This document shows positions 17,647 to 24,736 of a stretch of 64,000 nt of DNA, one piece after another (the first letter of the stretch is position 1; each line of letters opens with the position of its first letter). The stretch covers positions 124,001 to 188,000 of the forward strand of contig CADBWR010000008.1 of the NCBI GenBank assembly GCA_902798425.1, in the 5' to 3' direction. Origin of the DNA: an uncultured Bacteroidales bacterium. GTDB taxonomy: Bacteria; Bacteroidota; Bacteroidia; Bacteroidales; Bacteroidaceae. The position numbers and the translations under genes are program-made. The notes beneath the pieces were generated by a model. That model searched no databases, was not told the origin of the DNA, and worked only from the letters and a program-made list of their open reading frames with translations.

Positions 17647-19407
17647 TTACTTTTTCCAAGAGTCCTTCAGTCCTACGGTCTTGTTGAATACCAGATGGTT
17701 AGCAGTAGAATCAAGGTCGATGGTGAAGTAGCCGATGCGCTGGAACTGCAGGAAGTCGCCAGCCTTCTTCTCCTTCAAGAATGGCTCCACATAGCAGTTG
17801 TTGCGCACGATGAGTGACTCTGGGTTGAGCAACTCGCGGAAGTCGCGCCCGTCAGCATCGACACTCTCAACGCTGAAGAGGCGGTCGTAGAGACGTACCT
17901 CAGCGGGTACGGCAGTCTTGCTGTCTACCCAGTGCAGTGTCTTGCCCTTGATTTTACGGTCAGCACCAGGCATTCCGCTACGTGTCTCAGGGTCGTATGT
18001 GGCGTAAACCGTTGTCACGTTACCCTCGGCATCCTTGTCGCAGGCGTGCTCTTCGTCACATTTGATGATGTAGGCATTCTTCAGTCGTACCTCCTTGCCA
18101 GGCGCCAGGCGCTGGAACTTCTTCTCAGCCACCTCCATGAAGTCGTCGCGCTCAATCCACAGCTCGCGAGAGAAGGTGATGGTGTGTGTGCCTTCGGCCT
18201 CGTTCTCAGGGTTGTTGATGGCGGTGAGTTCTTCGCTCTTGTCCTCCGGGTAGTTGGTGATGACCAGTTTGATGGGGTCCAGCACGGCACTGACGCGAGT
18301 GGCCTTCTTGTTCAGGTCGTCGCGCACGCTGGCTTCCAGTAGGGCGTAGTCGTTCAGCGCGTCAAACTTGGTGTAGCCGATGGAGTCGATGAAGTTGCGC
18401 AGACTCTGTGACGAGAAGCCGCGACGACGCATACCGCAGACCGTTGGCATGCGGGGGTCGTCCCATCCGCTCACCAGGTGCTCGTCCACCAGTGCCTTCA
18501 ACTTGCGTTTCGACATCACGTTGTATGTCAGGTTCAGACGGTTGAACTCTATCTGGCGTGTTCCGTCGTATTTCTCGTCCACGATGTCGGGGTTGAAGTC
18601 GCCCAGGTCTTCACCGTTGGCCTTCTTCTCCTTGATATACTCGCGCAGCAGGTCGACGAACTTGTCGTAGAGTGGACGATGAGGCACGAACTCCAGCGTA
18701 CAGATGGAGTGGGTGACACCCTCGAAATAGTCTGACTGACCGTGGGCAAAGTCGTACATAGGGTATGCGTGCCACTTGGTACCTGTGCGGTGGTGTGGTA
18801 TCTGGATGATGCGGTAGATGATGGGGTCGCGGAAGTGCATGTTGGGGTTCGCCATGTCCAGTTTGGCACGCAGCACCATACTGCCCTCTACAGCCTCGGG
18901 GGTGTTCATCTGCTCAAACAGACGCAGGTTCTCCTCAATGGGTCGGTCGCGGTAGGGACTGGCCACACCAGGCTGTGTGGGTGTACCCTTTTGTTCGGCA
19001 ATCTGCTCAGAGGTCTGCTCGTCAACGTATGCCAGTCCTTTCTTGATGAGCCAGGTGGCAAAGTCCCATAGCTTGTCGAAGTAGTCAGAGGCATAGTAGA
19101 TGTTGCCCCACTTGAATCCGAGCCATTTGATATCGCTCATGATGTTCTCCACGTACTCCGTGTTCTCCTTGGTGGGGTTGGTATCGTCGAAACGCAGGTT
19201 GCAGACACCGCCAAACTTCTCGGCAACACCGAAGTCCATGCAGATGGCTTTGGCGTGTCCGATGTGAATATATCCGTTAGGTTCTGGTGGGAAACGGGTC
19301 TGTAGACGTCCACCATTCTTACCTGCCTCCAGGTCTTCTTTTACAAACTGTTCTACAAAGCTGAGGCTTTTCTTCTCCTCGCCGTTGTTCATGTTTTTTT
19401 CTTCCAT
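17647..19407 (-). CDS. glnS: Glutaminyl-tRNA synthetase
   Basis: GlnRS charges tRNA-Gln directly. The product has PPEPNGYIHIGHAKAI (HIGH motif), the class I KMSKS equivalent VMSKRKL, and the C-terminal beta-barrel anticodon-binding domains. The ORF can be extended upstream to a TTG at 19437, but that codon lies inside the -7 promoter box at 19435-19442. The ATG at 19407 (residues MEEKNMNNGEEKK) is therefore the first possible start, giving about 586 residues. Confidence 0.96.
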   Translation of the reverse strand: MEEKNMNNGEEKKSLSFVEQFVKEDLEAGKNGGRLQTRFPPEPNGYIHIGHAKAICMDFGVAEKFGGVCNLRFDDTNPTKENTEYVENIMSDIKWLGFKWGNIYYASDYFDKLWDFATWLIKKGLAYVDEQTSEQIAEQKGTPTQPGVASPYRDRPIEENLRLFEQMNTPEAVEGSMVLRAKLDMANPNMHFRDPIIYRIIQIPHHRTGTKWHAYPMYDFAHGQSDYFEGVTHSICTLEFVPHRPLYDKFVDLLREYIKEKKANGEDLGDFNPDIVDEKYDGTRQIEFNRLNLTYNVMSKRKLKALVDEHLVSGWDDPRMPTVCGMRRRGFSSQSLRNFIDSIGYTKFDALNDYALLEASVRDDLNKKATRVSAVLDPIKLVITNYPEDKSEELTAINNPENEAEGTHTITFSRELWIERDDFMEVAEKKFQRLAPGKEVRLKNAYIIKCDEEHACDKDAEGNVTTVYATYDPETRSGMPGADRKIKGKTLHWVDSKTAVPAEVRLYDRLFSVESVDADGRDFRELLNPESLIVRNNCYVEPFLKEKKAGDFLQFQRIGYFTIDLDSTANHLVFNKTVGLKDSWKK

Positions 19408-19434
19408 ATTATTATATAATGTGTATTTTGTCTG

Positions 19435-19442
19435 CAAAGGTA
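19435..19442 (-). promoter_or_regulatory. -7 box of glnS
   Basis: The minus strand reads TACCTTTG followed by CA, 28 nt before the chosen glnS ATG. It excludes longer start choices for glnS. Confidence 0.8.
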
Positions 19443-19568
19443 CGAAATAAAAGTGAAAAGCAATGAGCGAATAGTGAAAAAAATGTTGTTTTTTCCGTGT
19501 TTTTATACAGGATAGTGTGGCAGATTTTTAATTTTCTTCATTTTTATAGTGTTAAAATTATAAAAACG

Positions 19569-19600
19569 TTTGGAGAATTGACATAAATCAATTAACTTTG
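19569..19600 (+). promoter_or_regulatory. Orphan promoter between glnS and mltG
   Basis: TTTG (19569-19572) and TAACTTTG (19593-19600) are separated by exactly 20 nt on the plus strand. No coding sequence follows on this strand before a strong terminator, so the promoter probably drives a small RNA. Confidence 0.75.
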
Positions 19601-19606
19601 CCACCG

Positions 19607-19696
19607 TTATCCTGAATACAATCTTTTTACCTTAAAAAGACTAATACCTAAATGAGATAGGATGTCCTCCACTGTGAAGTAGGGGGCATTTTTTTA
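19607..19696 (+). ncRNA. Candidate small RNA of about 90 nt
   Basis: A canonical promoter is followed by about 90 nt with no usable ORF. The RNA can form a hairpin TCTTTTT/AAAAAGA around 19622-19640. A second, 12-bp hairpin (ATGTCCTCC-ACT with AGT-AGGGGGCAT, loop GTGA) at 19662-19689 runs straight into seven T. Promoter, two helices and an intrinsic terminator make an independent transcript likely. It lies in the 330-bp spacer between divergent glnS and the convergent 3' end of mltG, and I do not recognise the family. Confidence 0.6.
19662..19696 (+). terminator. Intrinsic terminator of the candidate small RNA
   Basis: A 12-bp stem with one mismatch and G-U pairs, loop GTGA, then T7. It is orientated with the orphan promoter at 19569-19600. 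Confidence 0.75.
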
Positions 19697-19737
19697 TTGG
19701 CCAATCCTCTTTTTTGCCCTAATTCGCAATGAGACTG

Positions 19738-20763
19738 TTATTCTATTCCGCGCTCGTTGAGTGCCTTGGTATAGCGGGCTGCATTCTTGAGGTGTTCCTG
19801 GTAGGTGCGCGCAAAATTGTGGGTACCCGAGAAGTCCTCCTTGGCGCACATGTAGAGATAGTCATGGTGTACGTAGTTGAGCACCGCGTCGATGCCCTTC
19901 ACAGAAGCTATCTTGATGGGACCTGGGGGCAGTCCCTCATTACGGTACGTGTTGTAGGGGCTGTTTACGTCGAGCAACTTGTTGTAGATACGTTTCAACT
20001 CAAACTGCTTCAGTGCAAACTTGATGGTAGGGTCAGCCTGCAGGGGCATGGGTTTGTGCAGCCGGTTCAGATACATGCCCGCTATCATAGGTTTCTCCTG
20101 GTTGTTGGCTGTCTCTTCGTCGATGATGCTGGCCAGGGTGCATATTTCGTTGGGTGTCAGCTGCATCTGCGCAGCCTTCTGTTCGCGGTCGCCCTTCCAG
20201 AAATGGTCGTGCTCACGCTGCATACGCAGCAAAAACTTGTCCAGCGAGATGTTCCAGTAGATGTCGTAGGTGTTGGGTACGAACATGGCGGCGATGGTGC
20301 AAGTGTCGTAGCCCAGTTTCTGACAAGTTTCCTCGCTGTATAGAGCCTTAGCGATGGTGGCGGAGTCGAGCATCAGCTTGCGCGACAGCACAGCAGCCAG
20401 ACGGTCCATCGTGCGTACCTCGGGGATGGTCAGCATCATACTCGTCTGTCGGCCGTTCTTCAGATGGCGGAACACGGTGAAGGCGCCCTCGCTGGGTGCT
20501 ATGGCGTAGCGTCCTGTGCGGATGTGGTCCTTGTAGTTGCTGTGGCGTACCAGCATGCTCAGTCCTGTCATGCCCACCGTGTGGCTGAAGGTTCCCACCT
20601 TCGCCATGACTGAGTCCTGTGTGTCGTCCTCGTCGATATACACATATTGTGTCTGGTCGGCTTTCGAGACGGGGGTGAGCATATAGGTAACAGCCAATAC
20701 CAGTATCAGCACCAGTCCTGCCCCTGCTATGTATAGGTAAATTCGCGAATCGAGTTTTTTCAT
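19738..20763 (-). CDS. mltG: Endolytic murein transglycosylase MltG
   Basis: MltG (YceG-like) cleaves nascent peptidoglycan strands at the inner membrane. The product has an N-terminal signal-anchor (IYLYIAGAGLVLILVLAVTY) and the YceG core, including ASIIDEET with the catalytic Glu and MPLQADPTIKF. A longer reading from 20802 would run through the promoter (-7 box 20789-20796), so the ATG at 20763 (MKKLDSRIYL) is used, giving about 341 residues, normal for the family. Confidence 0.93.
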   Translation of the reverse strand: MKKLDSRIYLYIAGAGLVLILVLAVTYMLTPVSKADQTQYVYIDEDDTQDSVMAKVGTFSHTVGMTGLSMLVRHSNYKDHIRTGRYAIAPSEGAFTVFRHLKNGRQTSMMLTIPEVRTMDRLAAVLSRKLMLDSATIAKALYSEETCQKLGYDTCTIAAMFVPNTYDIYWNISLDKFLLRMQREHDHFWKGDREQKAAQMQLTPNEICTLASIIDEETANNQEKPMIAGMYLNRLHKPMPLQADPTIKFALKQFELKRIYNKLLDVNSPYNTYRNEGLPPGPIKIASVKGIDAVLNYVHHDYLYMCAKEDFSGTHNFARTYQEHLKNAARYTKALNERGIE

Positions 20764-20788
20764 TGTTCCGTGTGTTTTAAATCGGGTG

Positions 20789-20796
20789 CAAAGATA
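20789..20796 (-). promoter_or_regulatory. -7 box of mltG
   Basis: The minus strand reads TATCTTTG followed by CACC, 25 nt before the chosen mltG start. Confidence 0.75.
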
Positions 20797-20861
20797 GTGC
20801 AAACCGAGCGAACTTCCAAATAATTTCTCTGAAAAACGTTGGTGGTATCAGATTTTCTTCC

Positions 20862-20869
20862 TATCTTTG
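20862..20869 (+). promoter_or_regulatory. -7 box of malQ
   Basis: TATCTTTG followed by CATC lies 20 nt before the malQ ATG at 20890 and is divergent from the mltG promoter. It rules out the in-frame start at 20839. Confidence 0.75.
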
Positions 20870-20889
20870 CATCAGATATTACAAAGACC

Positions 20890-23400
20890 ATGAAACTGAA
20901 GTTCACGATACAATATAATACAGCTTGGGGCGAGTCTTTGCACTTGGTTATCGGCTACCACAGTCAAGACGGCAGCACTCGTCAGCAGAACCTGCCGATG
21001 CAGACCGAGGATGGTCAGCTGTGGGTGCTGGAGACGGCGGCGCTGGTCAGCAGACACCATCCGCTGTCGCACATCGAATACCACTATCAGGTGGAAAATG
21101 CCGAGGGCGAGGTGCTGCGACAAGAGTGGACGCTGGTGCCGAGACGGTATTACTTCGATGCGTCGAAAGACTATACCTTCCCCGATCAGTGGCGCGACCG
21201 TCCATTGCCCTACCATTTGTACAGCGATGCCTATCAGACCAGCATGCATGGTCAGCGTGGCGAAGAAGTCGAGGCAGTCCGTCTGCCGTTGTTCCGTCGC
21301 ACGGTGCTGTTTCGCGTCTCTGCGCCCCAACTGCTGAAAGGACAGGCTGTAGCCATCTGCGGCAGCCATCCTGCCATCGGTTCGTGGAATACGTCGCGCT
21401 ATCTGCAGATGCAGTATGTGGGCTGTGGCGAGTGGATGCTGGCGGTAGACGCTATGGCATGGCTGTTGCCCGTAGAGTATAAATATGTGGTGGTAGACAC
21501 CGAGACACACGCCCTGGTGGCGTGGGAGGAGGGCGATAACCGTGTGGTGACAACGGAGAGCGGGCTGTTGGGCGACGGCGAGGTACTGGTGCTTTATGGC
21601 GATGTGCTACGCCTCTGCGAACCCCTCTGGCGACTGGCGGGAGTCAGTATCCCCGTGTTCTCACTGCGCAGCGAGCATAGCTACGGCGTGGGCGACTTTG
21701 GCGACCTCAGACGCTTGGTGGACTGGGTAGTGGCAACGGGTATGAAGGTTATCCAACTGTTGCCTGTCAACGACACCACGACGAACCACCACTGGTCAGA
21801 CTCCTGTCCTTATAACATCACCAGTTTCTTTGCCCTCCATCCGCACTATGTTGACTTGGAGGCGGCAGGAACCCTGCGCTCAAAGGCGAAGATGACGCAG
21901 TTTCTGCGTCGCCGTCAGGAGCTCAATGCCTTGCACTATAGCGACTATGAGGCCGTAGACCGCGTGAAGTCAGAATACCTGCGTGAACTCTTCGACGAGC
22001 AGGGAAAGAAGGTGCTGGAGTCCAAGGAGTGTAAGAACTTTGCGGCGGATAATGCCGACTGGTTGCCGTATTATGCCGACTACCGCAGTGAAGGTGTCGA
22101 CTACGTGACTTTTGTGCAGTATCTGTTGCATCAGCAGTTGAAGGCCGCTGCCGACTATGCCCGCCAGCAGGGTGTGGTGCTGAAAGGCGACCTGCCCATC
22201 GGTGTGCAGCGTGACAGCGTAGAGACCCGTTGCCATCCGGAACTGTTTCATCTTGACACACAGGCTGGTGCCATACCCGATGGCATCCTGTCGCACGGAC
22301 AGAACTGGGGATGTCCCACCTACCGCTGGGATGAGCCACTATACCAGATGCTACAACTCCGTCTGCAGCGTCTATCGCAGTATTTCGATGCCCTACGCAT
22401 TGACCATGTGCTGGGCTATTTCCGCATCTGGGAGATTCCTGAGGAGGCTATTGACGCCGTGCTGGGCCACTTCTCACCCTCGCTGCCGCTGACTGTCGAC
22501 GAGATAGAATATTTTGGTCTGCCGTTCCGCAAAGAGCTGTATACCAGGCCCTTCATCAACGACCGCATCATAGAGCGCCTCTTCGGCATCCATGCCGCGT
22601 ACGTGCGTGACAACTACCTGGTGCGCAAGGCCTATAATCTCTACGATCTGAAGGAGTCGAACAATACGCAGCGCAAGGTGGTAGCACTCTTCGACGGATG
22701 TCGCGATGAGAACAGCCTGTGGATTCGCGAAGGACTGATGCGCCTGATTTCGAACGTGCTCTTCGTGGAAGATCCAAAACAGCCGGAAATGTATCATCCG
22801 CGTGTGGGAGCACCTCAAGAGGCTGTCTTCGACGCGCTGACCAGCGAAGAGAAAGACGCTTATCTGCGTCTCTATAATAACTACTTCTACCAGCGCCACT
22901 CGTTCTTCTGGGGACAGCAGGCCCTGCACCGGCTGCCTGCTATGATGGGCGACTCACGCATGCTCTTCTGTGCGGAAGACTTAGGAATGTTGCCCGACTG
23001 CGTGGAACCCGTGCTCGACCAGTTGCGCATCCTGACGCTCGAAATACAGCAGTTGCCCAAGCAGCAGGGCTTTGAGTATGCGCACCTGGAGGTCAACCCC
23101 ATACGTTCGGTATGCACCATCTCTACCCACGATATGGCACCATTGCGCTGCTGGTGGCAGCAACAGCCGGAGCGTCGTCAGCGCTACTATGTCACCATGC
23201 TGCAGAAGGAGGGTAGGGCGCCAGAGCAGTTGCCTGCCCACCTTGCTGAGGAAATCATCGCCCGCCATCTGTATTGTCCCTCCATGCTCTTCAGGATTGG
23301 CTGGCCATGGATGGCGAGCTGCGTTCGAAGCGTCCTGACGAGGAGCGTGTCAACACGCCTAGCGACGCCTACAACCGTTGGCAGTACCGCATGCACCTGA
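20890..23400 (+). CDS. malQ: 4-alpha-glucanotransferase (DPE2-like), C-terminus frameshifted
   Basis: This GH77 enzyme transfers glucan segments between maltodextrins. The N-terminus has two starch-binding CBM20-type modules (residues about 3-115 and 125-245), as in plant DPE2 and other Bacteroidetes. The GH77 barrel follows, with catalytic residues in RIDHVLGYF (about 503), CAEDLGMLP (about 694) and STHDMAP (about 746). After PSML at 23287 the frame changes: the last 37 residues of this reading are unrelated to GH77, while the expected end LQDWLAMDGEL continues in another frame from 23289. Either the enzyme has lost its final 60 residues or the sequence has an error. The start at 20890 is fixed by the promoter. 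Confidence 0.85.
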   Translation: MKLKFTIQYNTAWGESLHLVIGYHSQDGSTRQQNLPMQTEDGQLWVLETAALVSRHHPLSHIEYHYQVENAEGEVLRQEWTLVPRRYYFDASKDYTFPDQWRDRPLPYHLYSDAYQTSMHGQRGEEVEAVRLPLFRRTVLFRVSAPQLLKGQAVAICGSHPAIGSWNTSRYLQMQYVGCGEWMLAVDAMAWLLPVEYKYVVVDTETHALVAWEEGDNRVVTTESGLLGDGEVLVLYGDVLRLCEPLWRLAGVSIPVFSLRSEHSYGVGDFGDLRRLVDWVVATGMKVIQLLPVNDTTTNHHWSDSCPYNITSFFALHPHYVDLEAAGTLRSKAKMTQFLRRRQELNALHYSDYEAVDRVKSEYLRELFDEQGKKVLESKECKNFAADNADWLPYYADYRSEGVDYVTFVQYLLHQQLKAAADYARQQGVVLKGDLPIGVQRDSVETRCHPELFHLDTQAGAIPDGILSHGQNWGCPTYRWDEPLYQMLQLRLQRLSQYFDALRIDHVLGYFRIWEIPEEAIDAVLGHFSPSLPLTVDEIEYFGLPFRKELYTRPFINDRIIERLFGIHAAYVRDNYLVRKAYNLYDLKESNNTQRKVVALFDGCRDENSLWIREGLMRLISNVLFVEDPKQPEMYHPRVGAPQEAVFDALTSEEKDAYLRLYNNYFYQRHSFFWGQQALHRLPAMMGDSRMLFCAEDLGMLPDCVEPVLDQLRILTLEIQQLPKQQGFEYAHLEVNPIRSVCTISTHDMAPLRCWWQQQPERRQRYYVTMLQKEGRAPEQLPAHLAEEIIARHLYCPSMLFRIGWPWMASCVRSVLTRSVSTRLATPTTVGSTACT

Positions 23401-23474
23401 CTATCGAAGAACTCCTTCAGGCCACGAAGTTCAACACGAAGCTGCGTACCATGATTCAGCGCTCGCGCCGTTAA
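23289..23474 (+). pseudogene. malQ: Displaced C-terminal end of malQ
   Basis: This frame encodes LQDWLAMDGELRSKRPDEER and YRMHLTIEELLQ, the normal GH77 C-terminus, ending at TAA 23472-23474. It has no start signal of its own and joins to the upstream reading only through a frame change near 23286-23289. Comparison with the family suggests that a few codons plus a frame offset are missing at the junction. Confidence 0.75.
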
Positions 23475-23478
23475 TAGC

Positions 23479-23541
23479 CTTATACGCGTCCGTATTAGGC
23501 TTATACGCGTCCGTATTAGGCTTGCCTGTGCGCGTATCAGG
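23479..23541. repeat. 21-nt tandem repeat (two perfect copies and one diverged)
   Basis: The unit CTTATACGCGTCCGTATTAGG occurs at 23479-23499 and 23500-23520, and a diverged copy fills 23521-23541. It begins just after the malQ end. The complementary sequence CTAATACxGACGCGTAT recurs at 46042-46058, so it belongs to a dispersed family. Confidence 0.85.
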
Positions 23542-23683
23542 CTGAGCCGCGGGCGGGTGAACTGTGCCTCTGATTGACAATGCAAAGTTACAAGAAATAG
23601 AGATGTAAAGCAAGACTTTTTCTGATTTATTTTCGATTTATTTTAAATGTTAATTTGTTGAGAAATATGAATTATTATCGTCG

Positions 23684-23876
23684 CCGCTACGCCGCTACAC
23701 CGCTACACTGTCCCATTCGCATTTTGCTTTGTCGCCGTCGCGCCCAAAAATAAGTGAATTATATTTTATATTATATATTATATTATAATATAATATATAA
23801 TATAATAAGAATTTAGCACAACGAGCAATATAGTCGATTTCCAATGAGACAGTGTAGCGGTGTAGCGGCGTAGCGG
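23684..23876. repeat. Large inverted repeat with an AT-rich palindromic core
   Basis: 34-nt arms at 23684-23717 and 23843-23876 are complementary except at one position and are made of CCGCTAC units (GTAGCGG on the other arm). Between them lies a perfect 40-bp A/T palindrome at 23766-23805, nearly concentric with the arms. No ORF is present. It could be a MITE-like element, a cruciform or a transcription barrier. Confidence 0.85.
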
Positions 23877-23895
23877 TGTCTTTTCCTAAAAAAGG

Positions 23896-24005
23896 TTGAC
23901 TCTTTTCAGGCTTAGATTTTTAACATTTGGCTACCCATACTGAAAAGGTTGACTACCACTACTGGGAAATATTGACTACTTTCACTGAGTTGGTTGACTC
24001 TTTTC
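23896..24005 (+). repeat. Phased TTGACT direct repeats upstream of the M15 peptidase
   Basis: TTGACT is followed by a pyrimidine-rich segment at 23896, 23949, 23972 and 23994. The last three copies are 23 and 22 nt apart, about two helical turns. The first and last share TTGACTCTTTTC. They end about 45 nt before the -33 box of the next gene, a position compatible with an activator-binding array. Confidence 0.55.
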
Positions 24006-24048
24006 CTAATAACCAAAGACAATTTGTAAAAAATAAGTTGTTCGATTA

Positions 24049-24080
24049 TTTGCATATCTCGTGGATTTTTTGTACCTTTG
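24049..24080 (+). promoter_or_regulatory. Promoter of the M15 peptidase gene
   Basis: TTTG at 24049-24052 and TACCTTTG at 24073-24080 are 20 nt apart. The expected start of transcription is only a few nucleotides before the ATG at 24089, so the mRNA may be nearly leaderless. Confidence 0.75.
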
Positions 24081-24088
24081 CAGTAGCA

Positions 24089-24646
24089 ATGAAAACGAGG
24101 AAGTTGTTGGAAATTGTAGGACTGTGGCTGGTGGCCGTTTGCGCGTATGGTCAGCAGGTGCAGTTGGATACGCTGAGAGTTCAGTATGTGGATTTTCAGG
24201 GGAAGAAGCAGTATGGAGAGCTGATTTGTAATAAAGTGATAGCCAGTGATTTGCGAGAAATCTTTGAAGAACTTTATAAGGCAAAATATCCCATTGAGCG
24301 CATCCGTCCTATCTCGGAATATGGCAACGATGACGAGCGTTCCATGCGTGCCAACAACACCTCGTGCTACTGCTATCGCGTGGTGGAAGGTAGCACAAAA
24401 CTGTCGAAGCATGCGCAAGGTCTGGCCATCGACATCAATCCGCTCTACAACCCCTGTGTCAGACGTAAGAAAGACGGCACCCTGCTCATTCAGCCAGCAA
24501 CGGGCAAACCCTATGTGGACCGTAGCAAGAAGTTCAAATACAAGATAACCCGTCAAGACCTCTGCTACCGACTGTTTACGGAGCGTGGATTCCGCTGGGG
24601 TGGGGCGTGGCGCTCGCTGAAAGACTACCAGCATTTCGAAAAATAG
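24089..24646 (+). CDS. M15-family peptidase (D-Ala-D-Ala carboxypeptidase-like)
   Basis: The 185-residue product has a signal peptide (LLEIVGLWLVAVCAYG) and an M15 zinc-peptidase domain. The ligands are visible in SKHAQGLAIDINP (the H-x6-D pattern), and a late RWGGAW segment matches the family's end. Such enzymes trim peptidoglycan cross-links in the periplasm. The frame extends upstream to 23927, but that part runs through the repeat array and the promoter. The start at 24089 gives a normal signal peptide. Confidence 0.88.
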   Translation: MKTRKLLEIVGLWLVAVCAYGQQVQLDTLRVQYVDFQGKKQYGELICNKVIASDLREIFEELYKAKYPIERIRPISEYGNDDERSMRANNTSCYCYRVVEGSTKLSKHAQGLAIDINPLYNPCVRRKKDGTLLIQPATGKPYVDRSKKFKYKITRQDLCYRLFTERGFRWGGAWRSLKDYQHFEK

Positions 24647-24674
24647 TATAAATATAAGAAAAAATCCCGATAAA

Positions 24675-24706
24675 TTTGGCATTTCGCTATCTTATTCGTA
24701 ACTTTG
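24675..24706 (+). promoter_or_regulatory. Promoter of the ABC-F gene
   Basis: TTTG at 24675-24678 and TAACTTTG at 24699-24706 are 20 nt apart, 30 nt before the ATG at 24737. The box excludes the in-frame start at 24704. Confidence 0.8.
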
Positions 24707-24736
24707 CACGTTCAAAAAAGAATAAGGTATAGAGAA

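Noticed and set aside
19408..19437. N-terminal extension of glnS from a TTG
   Set aside because: The codon lies inside the -7 promoter box, so it would not be in the transcript.
23927..24088. N-terminal extension of the M15 peptidase
   Set aside because: It crosses the promoter and TTGACT repeats and would bury the signal peptide.
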